Positions 26,257-44,795 of a DNA stretch of 64,000 nt are shown here, in pieces (position 1 is the first letter of the stretch; each line of letters opens with the position of its first letter). Source of the stretch: an uncultured Methanobacterium sp. (GTDB taxonomy: Archaea > Methanobacteriota > Methanobacteria > Methanobacteriales > Methanobacteriaceae); assembly GCF_963666025.1 (NCBI RefSeq), contig NZ_OY762552.1:2100001-2164000 (forward strand). The letters are read 5' to 3'. Made by a program: the position numbers and the translations under genes. Below the pieces are notes generated by a model, which was given only the letters and a program-made list of their open reading frames with translations, did no database searches and was not told the origin of the DNA.

Positions 26257-26272
26257 ATCATTTATAAATGAT
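26257..26272. promoter_or_regulatory. Perfect 16-bp palindrome covering a TATA box
   Basis: ATCATTTATAAATGAT is a perfect palindrome whose centre TTTATAAA is a TATA-like element about 29 bases before the M50 gene ATG. That spacing places the transcription start almost at the ATG, so the message may be nearly leaderless. A dimeric repressor bound at the palindrome would block TBP. The HIT gene diverges from the other side, and the symmetric TATA could in principle serve both directions. Confidence 0.45.
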
Positions 26273-26293
26273 GAGGGGTTCTTTAATATAATT

Positions 26294-26902
26294 ATGGTTA
26301 ACTTCACATCCCACGAAATCAGGGACATAATAATCTCCATGCTGGTAATTGGAGGAGTTTTTGCTTATGTATTCAGAAATATTAATCAGGGAGATTTCAT
26401 ATCACTCATCCCGGTCACACTGATTGCAGTGGGCTTTGGATTCGTGTTTCATGAATTGGCACATAAATTTGTAGCAATAAGATATGGTTTTTATGCAGAA
26501 TACCGGCTTTGGGTTCAAGGACTTGTCCTAGCCATAGTAACAGCAGCATTTGGATTTGTATTTATCTTACCCGGGGCAGTGTACATTCACGGACAGTATA
26601 TCTCCAAGGAAGAAAACGGAAAAATATCCATAGCAGGCCCATTAACTCAAATAGCTTTGGCAGCAATATTTTTCGCTTTAATTCCATTCATATCATTCTC
26701 TCCCATATTATACTTAATATGTAGTTTAGGATTCACCATTAACAGCTTTTTAGCATTTTTCAATTTGCTTCCAATAGGGATGTTAGACGGGGCAAAGATT
26801 TTAAAGTGGAATCCTGTAATTTGGGTAATAACAATAGGAACAACAATTTTAATGATATCTCCATATATCATCTCTTCTATCTCCTATTTGATAACACTTT
26901 AA
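26294..26902 (+). CDS. Site-2 protease-like membrane peptidase (M50 family)
   Basis: This 202-residue protein has five or so membrane helices and the M50 zinc site. H53-E54-x-x-H57 lies in FVFHELAHKFVAIRYGF. The third ligand Asp is in LLPIGMLDGAKIL (about residue 165), replacing the more usual NPxPxLDG wording. There is no PDZ domain, which is common in compact archaeal members of this family. Such proteases cut substrates within the membrane. The target is unknown. It begins with ATG at 26294, very close to the palindromic TATA, and ends about 40 bases before the YcaO gene on the same strand. Confidence 0.88.
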   Translation: MVNFTSHEIRDIIISMLVIGGVFAYVFRNINQGDFISLIPVTLIAVGFGFVFHELAHKFVAIRYGFYAEYRLWVQGLVLAIVTAAFGFVFILPGAVYIHGQYISKEENGKISIAGPLTQIALAAIFFALIPFISFSPILYLICSLGFTINSFLAFFNLLPIGMLDGAKILKWNPVIWVITIGTTILMISPYIISSISYLITL

Positions 26903-26943
26903 CCGATAACCTGTATTTTAAACATTAAATAATGAGGATTAAC

Positions 26944-28137
<1,194 letters not shown>

Positions 28138-28324
28138 TGATTTATTTTAGAAAATGAAGTTAAATTTAGAGATTCTAATGTAAAAGACAGACGTAATAAA
28201 GAGAGAGATGTATAAAGATAGATTAAGGGATATATTTGTGTTAGATTATTGATATAAATTAATTAATAAAAAATTTAATAAAATTCAATATATTATTGTA
28301 TTTCTTCTGATTTGGTGGAATAAA

Positions 28325-28666
28325 ATGAAACAAGTCATTGTAATGAGAGCAGACCTGAAAATGAGTAAGGGTAAGTTGGCTGCCCAGGCGTGCCATGCGA
28401 GTTTAGGTGCTTATAAAAAAGCTGATGAGCGAGTTATACGTGAATGGGAATTGGGAGGCGGAAAAAAAGTAGTTGTTCAGGTTAAAAGTCAGGAAGAACT
28501 ATTTGAGATTTACGAGCTGGTTAAAGCAGCTGAAATTCCCAGTTTCCTGGTAACCGATGCAGGACATACTGAACTTCCCCCCTCCACCGTAACCGGCCTG
28601 GGTATAGGACCAGAAAAGGATGAGAAAATAGATAGAATAACCCAGGATCTCAAGTTACTCAAATAA
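28325..28666 (+). CDS. pth2: Peptidyl-tRNA hydrolase, archaeal/eukaryotic type (Pth2)
   Basis: Pth2 frees tRNA from peptidyl-tRNA released early by ribosomes. The 113-residue protein has the family's start, KQVIVMRADLKMSKGKLAAQACHASLG, and the conserved region LVTDAGHTELPPSTVTGLGIGP, which includes the active-site Asp/Thr area. The size is standard. It stands alone, starting at ATG 28325 after TGGTGGAATAAA. Its last codons (CTCAAGTTACTCAAA) are duplicated immediately after the stop codon, giving a short direct repeat. Confidence 0.95.
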   Translation: MKQVIVMRADLKMSKGKLAAQACHASLGAYKKADERVIREWELGGGKKVVVQVKSQEELFEIYELVKAAEIPSFLVTDAGHTELPPSTVTGLGIGPEKDEKIDRITQDLKLLK

Positions 28667-28682
28667 ATCTCAAGTTACTCAA
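28647..28682. repeat. 16-bp direct repeat spanning the pth2 stop
   Basis: ATCTCAAGTTACTCAA occurs at 28647-28662 and 28667-28682, and further partial copies (TCAAGTTACTAA) follow to about 28710. The first copy lies in the pth2 coding end and the second is outside it. It looks like a local slippage duplication of the 3' end. I see no hairpin or gene in it. Confidence 0.6.
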
Positions 28683-28888
28683 GTTCCTCAAATAACTTTC
28701 AAGTTACTAAATAATGTTGCACGAAGATGCAGTTTTGCAAGAGGTAAGGTTTCAGAATAGTTAATAAATAAATCTTTAAATCTTGTATATTAAATTAAAT
28801 ATAAATCTTGCAATTTTTGTAAAAATAGACTAAGTCACGTTTTAAAGATCAATTCATGCTTTAACTGTATTTGAAGGAGAATTATAAA

Positions 28889-29695
<807 letters not shown>

Positions 29696-30068
29696 TTAAT
29701 TAGGAATTATTGAAGGACTATAAATCCTCAAGAAGGATTAAATCCTTAAATACTCTTAAATAATCATCCTTTAAATACAATCCTTATTAATCTAAAAAAA
29801 CTGATTTTTACTGGCCTTTATAAGATTATTGACTTGCATTAGAACATAACTCAATGGTTTGATTTATAACTCAATCATTCGATTGGGTAAATGTTAATCA
29901 GTAATGTTATAGTTTCGAGTCAAATCAATTTAGACATATTTAACATTAAGGTAACATTCAAATTAGTTATATAATTTCAATTCAAATTAATATAATTTAA
30001 AATTAGTAATGATACAGGATATCCCGGGATTTCAAATCCAGGGAATTTAATTAATTGGAGGAATTAAG
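29696..30068 (+). other. Intergenic region upstream of aEF-1beta, promoter only
   Basis: These 370 bases carry no ORF with an RBS. The left part has ragged repeats of GAAGGA(C/T)TA and AATCCTTAAATA. The centre has a repeated AACTCAAT(G/C) near 29850-29875. The right part has several TATA-like runs (TTATATAATTTC at 29968-29979, ATATAATTTAAAAT at 29990-30003) that could drive the aEF-1beta gene, whose RBS is TTGGAGGAATTAAG. Confidence 0.4.
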
Positions 30069-30338
30069 ATGGGAGAAGTAGTTGCAACCATAAAATTAAT
30101 GCCAGAGACCCCTGAAGTGGATCTTGCTCAGTTAAAGGAAAAAGTTACTCAATCAATACCTGAAGGCACTGAACTACACAAAATTGAAGAAGAACCAATA
30201 GCTTTTGGTCTGGTAGCTCTCAACGTAATAGTGGTAGTTGATGATGGTGAAGGCGGAACCGAGAAAGCTGAGGAAATTTTCGCCCAGATTGGTGATGTTG
30301 CCAGCGTAGAAGTAGTAGATGTGCGCAGGTTAATGTAA
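30069..30338 (+). CDS. ef1b: Translation elongation factor 1-beta (aEF-1beta)
   Basis: aEF-1beta is the nucleotide-exchange factor that recharges aEF-1alpha with GTP. The 89 residues match the family along the whole length: VVATIKLMPETPEVDLAQLK at the N terminus, IEEEPIAFGLVALNVIVVVDD with the exchange-site region, and the C-terminal VASVEVVDVRRLM. GGAGG lies eight bases before the ATG. The gene is followed by a hairpin and T-run at 30374-30402. It is probably a single-gene or two-gene unit with the zinc-finger gene upstream. Confidence 0.95.
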   Translation: MGEVVATIKLMPETPEVDLAQLKEKVTQSIPEGTELHKIEEEPIAFGLVALNVIVVVDDGEGGTEKAEEIFAQIGDVASVEVVDVRRLM

Positions 30339-30373
30339 GTTAATTTGATGGGAACTTAATTTAACTTAGATTC

Positions 30374-30402
30374 TGGGAACATATTTCCCAAACCCTTTTT
30401 TT
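30374..30402 (+). terminator. Hairpin plus T-run after aEF-1beta
   Basis: TGGGAA (30374-30379) pairs with TTCCCA (30385-30390) over a five-base loop, followed after CCC by seven T residues (30396-30402). More T-rich runs follow to about 30500. The remaining bases up to 30671 are A/T-rich and hold only the promoter of the TctA-like gene; no other gene is seen there. Confidence 0.6.
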
Positions 30403-30671
30403 GAATCAAAGCTATCTTTTTTTGATACGTTATAATCTTTTGATTCCATCATTGTCTTTTTAGAATCAAAGACTGGTATTTTAGAATTCTTTTCTCTAGA
30501 ATTTTATCCATTTTTGCGCATTGTATTATTTTGTCATTTTATTCATGGATTTTTCAAATGTTAATCAACCTGATTTTTAGATAAATATATTAATACTATT
30601 TTTATAATTAATAATATTAATAATCACTCAATACTTAATAAATAATTTTAATGGGTAATGGATGTGTTTGA

Positions 30672-31919
30672 GTGTTTGATATTATATTAGCCTGCATCAT
30701 TGGAGTTTTATGTGGTGTAATCACCGGTTTAATTCCCGGAATCCATGTAAACACTGTTGGAGCATTTGTTTTCTCGGCATCACCATTTCTCCTGTACTCT
30801 TATTCTCCCGAAGTTCTGGCGGTTTTTTTATTATCCATGTCCATTTCCCATGCATTACTGGAGTTCATACCTTCCATTTTTCTGGGAGTACCTGAAGAGG
30901 GAACCGTTCTCTCGATAATGCCAGGACATCATTTAGTACTTCAGGGAAGGGGAAAAGAGGCTATACGTCTGGTTTCACTGGGTGGTTTTGGAGCTATGAT
31001 CATAACCATCCTCCTTTTACCCATTTTCATGGTGGGATTACCTCCGTTATACGGATTGTTAAAGCCATATATCTGGATCATACTATCTGTGGTAGTTGTT
31101 TACATGTTGATACGTCTCAGCCAGGACTGGAATTCATTGATATGGTCTTCAATTTTGTTTCTTTTCTCAGGGATCATGGGCTGGACTGCACTGAATTCCC
31201 CTTTATCTTCAAGTGTTTCCCTTTTATGCCTGTTTTCAGGCCTTTTTGGGGTAAGCACCATGCTTTATAGTCTTTCCCAAAAATCAATCATACCTGCTCA
31301 AAACAAGCATCACCATCTTGAAATCGATGGGGATATTATTCGAGGTGTATTCGCGGGAGGAATCGCCGGTAGTATCCTGGGATTTTTACCAGGTATGGGA
31401 CCTGCCCAGGGAAGTCTCCTGGCCCAGGAATTGAGTGGTAGCTCAGACACAGGGAGTGAAAGAGAAGGATTTTTGGTGGCCATGAGCGGAGTAAATGCAT
31501 CAGATGCTCTTTTTTCCTTAATAGCTATTTATTTAATTGGTAACCCTCGCAGTGGAATCGCAGTTTACGTGAACCAGTTACTGCAGGGGCTGGATTTTAA
31601 CCATCTTTTAATTATGATTTTTTCGTCTGTAACTGCGGTTTCCATTGCACTGGTGCTCTGTATAAAGTTAGGGGATTGGTTCAGTCATTCAATGGAAAAA
31701 ATAGATTATGAAAAACTCTCATGGGTTGTCATTGTCTTCATGAGCTTTCTGGTGGTATTTTTTGGAGTGATGGAACATGCAAATCTTTTTTTTGTTATGG
31801 TGACGTACATAACCGCCATTGCCATGGGATTGCTCCCACATTATCTGGATATTAATAAATCCAACCTTATGGGTGTGTTAATTGTTCCTGCAATTGTGGT
31901 ATACATGGGAATTGGATAA
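30672..31919 (+). CDS. TctA-like (tripartite tricarboxylate transporter family) membrane protein
   Basis: This 415-residue protein has about ten to twelve membrane helices. It shares the TctA/DUF112 signature with two homologous halves: GVITGLIPGIHVNTV near the N terminus and GSILGFLPGMGPAQGSLLAQ in the middle, each a glycine/proline-rich hairpin. Bacterial TctA proteins move tricarboxylates with a binding protein and a small membrane subunit. Neither partner is present here, as in other archaeal stand-alone copies. Substrate is therefore unknown. The start is a GTG at 30672 with a weak upstream RBS, so the exact N terminus is uncertain by a few residues. Confidence 0.8.
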   Translation: MFDIILACIIGVLCGVITGLIPGIHVNTVGAFVFSASPFLLYSYSPEVLAVFLLSMSISHALLEFIPSIFLGVPEEGTVLSIMPGHHLVLQGRGKEAIRLVSLGGFGAMIITILLLPIFMVGLPPLYGLLKPYIWIILSVVVVYMLIRLSQDWNSLIWSSILFLFSGIMGWTALNSPLSSSVSLLCLFSGLFGVSTMLYSLSQKSIIPAQNKHHHLEIDGDIIRGVFAGGIAGSILGFLPGMGPAQGSLLAQELSGSSDTGSEREGFLVAMSGVNASDALFSLIAIYLIGNPRSGIAVYVNQLLQGLDFNHLLIMIFSSVTAVSIALVLCIKLGDWFSHSMEKIDYEKLSWVVIVFMSFLVVFFGVMEHANLFFVMVTYITAIAMGLLPHYLDINKSNLMGVLIVPAIVVYMGIG

Positions 31920-32044
31920 AAAGATTCAAAACAAGATTTTAGATGGGATAAACAAGATTCTGGGATGGTAAAAAAGATTATGGAATGGGGTAAACATGTA
32001 TTCTGGATGGGATAAACCGATTGAAAGCTTAAATGTTAAAATAC

Positions 32045-33028
<984 letters not shown>

Positions 33029-33137
33029 ATACTTAAATATTTGATACTTTATATAAATAATATTAAGCTAATCTATAATAATGGGATAATTTAATCTAAG
33101 AATCATTTGTTATGGGCAGATAATCTACCAGTAAATT

Positions 33138-34783
<1,646 letters not shown>

Positions 34784-34920
34784 AATTAGGGTTCAACTAA
34801 CTAGTCATGGGTTCAACTATTAAAAAATCGTATGGGATACGATTTACGGGTTAATACAAATAAAGGGAAACGCTGACTGTCATAATATATTGATGATATA
34901 AAAAGGTTTTGGTGAGATAA

Positions 34921-36018
34921 ATGGTCTTTGGCGGCATTAAAAAGGTCTTCAACAGTATAGGGAATTTAACGGTCAACTCTAGCCAGAAAGTAGGTGAAGG
35001 AGTACAAAAGCCTGTTAAAAGGATTAGGAAAGTTGAAAGGCCCCAAATCTCCAGACCTACCATTAAAAGAGAATCTAAAACGGATTTAAGTACATTTGAA
35101 CCTTCTAAATTAGATTCTAAAACTAAATCTCCGCGTAAAGTTATTAAAAAGATGGGAATGGAGAAAGATGAGATTGAAATTTTCAGGGACCTCATTGACC
35201 AGAAGTATGATCGCAAAGAAAAACCTGAAGATGAAGATAAAGCCAAAAAAGCAGCAGTACATAAAGCTTCTCTGGAAGAACTCCTGAAAGAGGAGGAAAA
35301 AGCAGGTCTGGATCCAAAACTCATTTTAATAATGGGTGTACTTGCATTTGCAGTTGTCTTCACAGTTATAGTGGTCCTGGGATTCGGTGTGGAAATCGGA
35401 CTGGTCTTTGGTATCATCATTTTGTTGATGACCATGTTCATCGTGTACATGCCCAAAATCAAACTGGGGGGTCGTTCTACAGCCGCTTCAAGAGAACTAC
35501 CTTTTGCTCTAAGACAGATGGCCACAGAATTAAGGGCAGGAATTGGACTGCACGATAGTATGCGTTCTGTAGCCATGTCTGGTTACGGTCCTCTATCTGA
35601 AGAATTTGCCAGAGCCCTGGAAGAAATAAAATATGGTGAAACCACTGAGAAAGCTCTTGTGGATATGAGTGAGAGAATCAACTCTGAAGGTTTAACCCGG
35701 GCAATATACCAGATCACCCGAACACTATCCAGTGGAGGGGATCTGGCCAAAACACTGAGTGTAATTGCCGATGATACTGCCTACGAAATGAGAATGAAAC
35801 TCAAGGATTACGCCCAGAAACTGAACTCTTTCACCATGATCTACATGTTTGTGGCAATACTGGGTCCAGTTATTACTATGATCATGTTAATTGCCGCTTC
35901 TACAGTTATGGGGCCACTTATACCACCTATGCTACTTTTAATAATGTATTTATTCTTATTCCCTGCAATTGTGGCTTTCATGGCATTTATGATAAAGAGG
36001 TTGGAACCAAAAGTATAA
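34921..36018 (+). CDS. Pilus platform protein, TadB/TadC-like (T2SSF domain), with long basic N terminus
   Basis: The 365-residue protein is the membrane platform partner of the ATPase encoded just upstream. The first 120 residues are soluble, rich in Lys/Arg and probably cytoplasmic, an unusual extension relative to the copy at 23407. Two helices follow near 138-180, then the T2SSF domain (LPFALRQMATELRAGIGLHDSM), with two to three helices at the C terminus. GGTGAG precedes the ATG. It is 137 bases after the ATPase stop and probably in its operon. No pilin is adjacent; the nearest is at 23172. Confidence 0.87.
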   Translation: MVFGGIKKVFNSIGNLTVNSSQKVGEGVQKPVKRIRKVERPQISRPTIKRESKTDLSTFEPSKLDSKTKSPRKVIKKMGMEKDEIEIFRDLIDQKYDRKEKPEDEDKAKKAAVHKASLEELLKEEEKAGLDPKLILIMGVLAFAVVFTVIVVLGFGVEIGLVFGIIILLMTMFIVYMPKIKLGGRSTAASRELPFALRQMATELRAGIGLHDSMRSVAMSGYGPLSEEFARALEEIKYGETTEKALVDMSERINSEGLTRAIYQITRTLSSGGDLAKTLSVIADDTAYEMRMKLKDYAQKLNSFTMIYMFVAILGPVITMIMLIAASTVMGPLIPPMLLLIMYLFLFPAIVAFMAFMIKRLEPKV

Positions 36019-36380
36019 AACTTATCAGTAATGGCTCCTGTTGGTGTATAGATCACCCCAATCACTCTTTTTGGCAAAAACATTATTTAATGGCTTTTTT
36101 CATTTTCTTTACAGATTTTGAATAATCTCAAGTTTCTAAATATCTTATTAATTTTGCTCTGTGGCATTATCTACCCTTAGATTTATATATGACCTGTGCT
36201 AATTGATAATTCCGGACATGATTATGTGTGAAATGAAATGTCACCCTGATTTTTTAAAAAATGTTATTAAAGTATGATGAATTTCTTTTTTTAATGACAT
36301 TGGTTATGCACAAACTATATATGTCCTAATTTGTAGAAGAAAAACCATCATTATAAATCATTAATAATTCGGTGATTGTT
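36019..36380 (+). promoter_or_regulatory. Control region of the CODH/ACS operon with two TATA-like sites
   Basis: No ORF is seen in this 360-base gap. Two similar promoter-like segments occur: TTATATATGACCTGTGCTAATT (split here: TATA at 36184-36191) and CTATATATGTCCTAATTTG (36315 onwards). They share TATATATG-x-CCT...CTAATT. The second ends about 57 bases before the cdhA start, the first about 190. Between them is a perfect A/T palindrome, ATTTTTTAAAAAAT (36249-36262). The arrangement suggests two promoters or one promoter with a duplicated regulator site. Confidence 0.5.
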
Positions 36381-38747
<2,367 letters not shown>

Positions 38748-39266
38748 ATGGCTAATGAAAGAGTTATACCCTGGCAACCCACAGTAATTGCCGGACCAAA
38801 ACAAGCATTACTGGTAACACCAGAAACTGCAGAGCTCATGATCAAAAAGGCAAAAAGACCATTACTTGTCCTGGGGCCATTAGTGAAGGAGGAACCCCTC
38901 CTTTCATTGTCAGTAGGAATAGCAGAGAAATGGAACTTGCCAGTAGTCACCACTGCAGATGCATACAAAGCTTTCAAAGAAAAAGGACTTGATCCAACAT
39001 CGTATGGAATTGTGGAAATTGTTAACCTCTTAAAGGACCCTGAATGGACTGGTGTAAATGGTGAAGGGCAGCATGACCTGGTAATTTTTGCAGGATGCAT
39101 ATATTATATAGCTTCACAGGGACTTTCAACTCTTAAACATTTTGCACCACACCTGAAAACCCTCACAATTTGCAAATTTTTCCATTCCAACGCAGATGCA
39201 TCATTCCCTAACATGAAAGACGAGGAATGGTTTAAATATCTTGAAAAGATGGGTAAAATGAGTTAA
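38748..39266 (+). CDS. cdhB: CODH/ACS complex subunit epsilon
   Basis: CdhB is the small subunit that binds CdhA in the archaeal alpha2-epsilon2 CO dehydrogenase. The 172-residue protein has the Rossmann-like flavin/nucleotide-fold pattern of the family (KRPLLVLGPLVKEEPLL, LPVVTTADAYKAFKEKG, HDLVIFAGCIYYIASQGLSTLK). Its ATG follows the cdhA stop with no gap, so translation is coupled. About 100 bases separate it from cdhC, including a short TTTCATGGATAT duplication and a GGAGGAATT RBS. Confidence 0.93.
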   Translation: MANERVIPWQPTVIAGPKQALLVTPETAELMIKKAKRPLLVLGPLVKEEPLLSLSVGIAEKWNLPVVTTADAYKAFKEKGLDPTSYGIVEIVNLLKDPEWTGVNGEGQHDLVIFAGCIYYIASQGLSTLKHFAPHLKTLTICKFFHSNADASFPNMKDEEWFKYLEKMGKMS

Positions 39267-39352
39267 ATCAGGAAGATTTTAAACTAAATTGTAGATTTCA
39301 TGGATATTAATAGTTTCATGGATATAAACTAGAATTAAAAAAAGGCGGATTG

Positions 39353-40787
<1,435 letters not shown>

Positions 40788-40877
40788 GGCGATGAATCAT
40801 CTATGAGACTCATATTCTTAAAATCATGAGAAATTAGGGAAATAAAATAAAACAAAGAAATTTAAGCGGAGATTAAA

Positions 40878-41630
40878 GTGATCATTGCAGTAAGTGGTAA
40901 AGGCGGAACAGGCAAGACCCTGGTATCGTCTCTCCTTATAAAAGGCCTGTCTGGCACCAAAAAGAATATTTTGGCAATAGATGCCGATCCTGACAGTAAC
41001 CTACCTGAAGCTCTCGGTGTAGAAGTACATAAGACTGTGGGAGATGTCCGGGAAGAATTAAAGGAGGACACTGCTAAGGGTAGGATACCCACTGGCATGA
41101 ACAAGTGGGATATCCTGGACTATCGTGTCATGGAATCAATCATTGAAACACCGAACTTCGACCTCCTGGTTATGGGAAGGCCAGAAGGAAGTGGATGTTA
41201 CTGTGCTGTTAACAACATGCTCCGTAGAATAATTGAAAACCTGTCATCTAATTATGATGTGATCATCATTGATACCGAGGCTGGACTGGAACACCTCAGC
41301 CGCAGAACCACTCAAAACGTGGATGTGATGCTGGTGGTAACGGATAAATCAAAAAGAGGTATTCTCACCGCTCAAAGGATAGGCCAACTTGCTGAAGAAC
41401 TGGATATTAATTTCCAGAAGCTATTTTTGGTTTTAAACAGGGTGAATGCTGAAAATAAGAATGATGTCCTCAGTAAAGTTAAGGAAACTGGCCTGGAGTT
41501 GGTGGGTGTGATCTATGAGGATGATCAGGTTACTGATTTCGATATTGAGGGGAGACCACTGGTGGAACTCCCTAGTGAATCTAATACTGTAAAGGCAGTA
41601 TCCGGGATGTTATCCCGTATTATAAGTTAA
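40878..41630 (+). CDS. cooC: CooC-type nickel-insertion ATPase
   Basis: This MinD/ParA-family ATPase, 250 residues, is the CooC type that helps load nickel into CO dehydrogenase or acetyl-CoA synthase. The deviant P-loop VSGKGGTGKTLVSSLL lies at residues 5-20. A Cys-containing loop, GRPEGSGCYCAVN, holds the CxC pair that binds nickel at the dimer interface in the family. IIIDTEAGLEHLSRRT is the switch region. The start is GTG at 40878 with GCGGAG upstream. Its place between cdhC and cdhD fits a dedicated maturation role. Confidence 0.92.
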   Translation: MIIAVSGKGGTGKTLVSSLLIKGLSGTKKNILAIDADPDSNLPEALGVEVHKTVGDVREELKEDTAKGRIPTGMNKWDILDYRVMESIIETPNFDLLVMGRPEGSGCYCAVNNMLRRIIENLSSNYDVIIIDTEAGLEHLSRRTTQNVDVMLVVTDKSKRGILTAQRIGQLAEELDINFQKLFLVLNRVNAENKNDVLSKVKETGLELVGVIYEDDQVTDFDIEGRPLVELPSESNTVKAVSGMLSRIIS

Positions 41631-41638
41631 GTAAGGGC

Positions 41639-42810
<1,172 letters not shown>

Positions 42811-42822
42811 GAGGTTATGAAT

Positions 42823-44214
42823 ATGCAAGTCACTGCAATGGATATATACCGATTGCTTCCACAGACTAACTGTGAAGACTGTGATGAAGCTGCCTGTGGA
42901 GAGGCCTCCTGCATGGCCTTCGCCACCAAACTCTCAGAAAAGGAAGCACAACTGGAACTGTGCACGGAACTCACTGAAGAAGGATTTTCCAAACTGGAAG
43001 CCCTGCTGGCTCCAGCTGTACGTGAGATAACCATCGGAACCGGCGATAAAACCATCACCATCGGTGGAGACGAGGTACTGTACCGTTACGAGTTAACTTA
43101 CTACAACCCCACTTCCCTGGTTATTGACATATCTGATAACCTGAGTGATGCAGAATTCGCTGAACGGGTTAAAACCATAGAAGAAACCGAGTTTGAAAGG
43201 ATCGGTGAAATGCTCACCCTCGATGCCATCGCTCTTAGAAACGCATCTGGAGATGCTGGAAAATTTGCAGAAGCTGCTTTGAAATTAAAGACAGCTAAAC
43301 TGCCTATCATACTATGTTCATTTGACCCTGCGGCTATGAAAGCAGCTCTGGATAAAGTTGGGGATGAAAGACCACTAATATATGCAATCAATGAAGCTAA
43401 TCTGGAAGAAATGTCCGACCTGGCTCTAGAATACAACTGCCCTGTAGCCATATTCTCCCCAAATGATTTGGAGAAAATGAAACAGATCAGCCGAACCATC
43501 AGGGAAAAAGGAGTAGAAGATATTGTCCTGGACCCTGGAACATTTGTAGAAGATGGTATTGGAGACAGTTTGGATAACTTCGTTATGATTCGTCGCCTGG
43601 CAATTGAAGAACGTGATGAAGACTTCCGCTTCCCATTATTGGGAATTCCTGCCCTCACCTGGCTATATGAAAAAGATGAAATACAGGGAGGTATCAGGGA
43701 GGCCACCATCGCTGCCACCCTCATGAATAAATACGCGGATATCCTGATATTCCATGGAACCAACATCTGGGAATTAATACCAGTCCTTACCCTGAGACAG
43801 GGAATATACACAGACCCCAGAAAGCCACAGGCAGTGGATGCTGGTCTCTATGAATTCGGTGAACTGGATAAAAATTCACCAGTGCTCATGACCACCAACT
43901 TCGCCCTCACCTTCTACACCGTGGAAGGAGATATTAAAGGCAAAACCAATGCTTACTTGTTGGTACTGGACACTGAAGGTCGAGCTGTGGATGTTTCCCT
44001 GGCAGGAGGCCAGTTAAATGCAAAAGCAGTAGCTGATCTCATTAAGGAAACCGGTATTGAAGATAAGGTTGATACCCGCACACTCATCATACCAGGATTA
44101 TCCGCCCCTGTGAGTGGAGAAATCGAGGATGAAAGTGGATGGGAAGTTCTGGTTGGTCCACGAGACTCATCAGGAGTGCCAGATTTCTTGGATAAACTTA
44201 AGGAGAAAGTTTAG
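42823..44214 (+). CDS. cdhE: CODH/ACS complex subunit gamma (corrinoid Fe-S protein)
   Basis: CdhE is the large corrinoid Fe-S subunit. Its N terminus has the [4Fe-4S] motif NCEDCDEAACGEASCMAFA, a TIM barrel follows, and the C-terminal third is the cobamide-binding Rossmann-like domain. I choose ATG 42823 over 42817 because AGGAGGT lies eight bases before it. It receives the methyl group from tetrahydrosarcinapterin or tetrahydromethanopterin in this pathway. A hairpin terminator follows 15 bases after the stop, so the next gene may be expressed at a lower level or separately. Confidence 0.95.
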   Translation: MQVTAMDIYRLLPQTNCEDCDEAACGEASCMAFATKLSEKEAQLELCTELTEEGFSKLEALLAPAVREITIGTGDKTITIGGDEVLYRYELTYYNPTSLVIDISDNLSDAEFAERVKTIEETEFERIGEMLTLDAIALRNASGDAGKFAEAALKLKTAKLPIILCSFDPAAMKAALDKVGDERPLIYAINEANLEEMSDLALEYNCPVAIFSPNDLEKMKQISRTIREKGVEDIVLDPGTFVEDGIGDSLDNFVMIRRLAIEERDEDFRFPLLGIPALTWLYEKDEIQGGIREATIAATLMNKYADILIFHGTNIWELIPVLTLRQGIYTDPRKPQAVDAGLYEFGELDKNSPVLMTTNFALTFYTVEGDIKGKTNAYLLVLDTEGRAVDVSLAGGQLNAKAVADLIKETGIEDKVDTRTLIIPGLSAPVSGEIEDESGWEVLVGPRDSSGVPDFLDKLKEKV

Positions 44215-44228
44215 GTGCGTAATAACGA

Positions 44229-44269
44229 ATCTTAAGATTTAAAATTTTAATCTTAAGATTTTTGTTTTT
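44229..44269 (+). terminator. Hairpin after cdhE
   Basis: CTTAAGATT (44231-44239) and AATCTTAAG (44249-44257) form a 9-bp stem with an A/T loop, followed by ATTTTTGTTTTTA. It lies between cdhE and the polyferredoxin gene and could end or weaken the operon transcript. The stem is A/T-rich, so its strength is uncertain. Confidence 0.55.
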
Positions 44270-44324
44270 AATCCTAATTGAATGAAATTAATCCTAAATC
44301 GAGTGAAATAGGAAAAGTGATAAC

Positions 44325-44795
44325 ATGAAGACCCTGATGGTAATTGATCCACACCGTTGCAGTGAATGCCAGGATTGCATCAATGCATGTAAAAAAACTC
44401 ATGGAGTGGCTAGAACCAAAAAAACCAGTACAGTACCAGTATTCTGTCTGCAATGTCACCCTGATAAAGCTCCCTGTGCCCGAATATGTCCCACTGGTGC
44501 CATCCGGGAAGAAGATGGAACTTTACTGGTGGATGAGGAATCCTGTATCATGTGTCGTTTGTGTATGATAGCATGTCCAGTGGGTATGCTGGTTATAGAT
44601 GATGAGAAAAAGGCAGTGCAGAAATGCACACTATGTCTGGATGCAGAAGACCAGATACTACCTGCATGTGTAGAGGCCTGCAAAGATAACGTTCTGAAGA
44701 TTTTCTCTGTAGAAGATCTGGAGGAGCTCAAAAAAGACCTTTCATACACAGAAGTACTCAACGAAGCCATGAAAGCCTACCAGAATAAACTTTAG
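44325..44795 (+). CDS. Polyferredoxin (CooF-like 4Fe-4S protein)
   Basis: This 156-residue iron-sulfur protein has at least four Cys clusters arranged as in CooF/HycB electron carriers: CSECQDCINACKK, CLQCHPDKAPCARICPTGAI, CIMCRLCMIACPVGM and CTLCLDAEDQILPACVEAC. That makes about four [4Fe-4S] clusters. Its position at the end of the cdh operon suggests it passes electrons to or from CO dehydrogenase. The ATG at 44325 follows a short leader after the hairpin. The C terminus is a charged helix. Confidence 0.87.
   Translation: MKTLMVIDPHRCSECQDCINACKKTHGVARTKKTSTVPVFCLQCHPDKAPCARICPTGAIREEDGTLLVDEESCIMCRLCMIACPVGMLVIDDEKKAVQKCTLCLDAEDQILPACVEACKDNVLKIFSVEDLEELKKDLSYTEVLNEAMKAYQNKL

Noticed and set aside
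34851..35576. Minus-strand open frame of 241 codons opposite the platform protein
   Set aside because: It is a low-complexity Ser/Leu/Ile-rich shadow of the TadB/TadC-like gene, which has motifs and an RBS.
43101..43811. Minus-strand open frame of 236 codons opposite cdhE
   Set aside because: It is antisense to a well-conserved gene; composition is Ser/Arg-rich as expected for a reversed coding strand.
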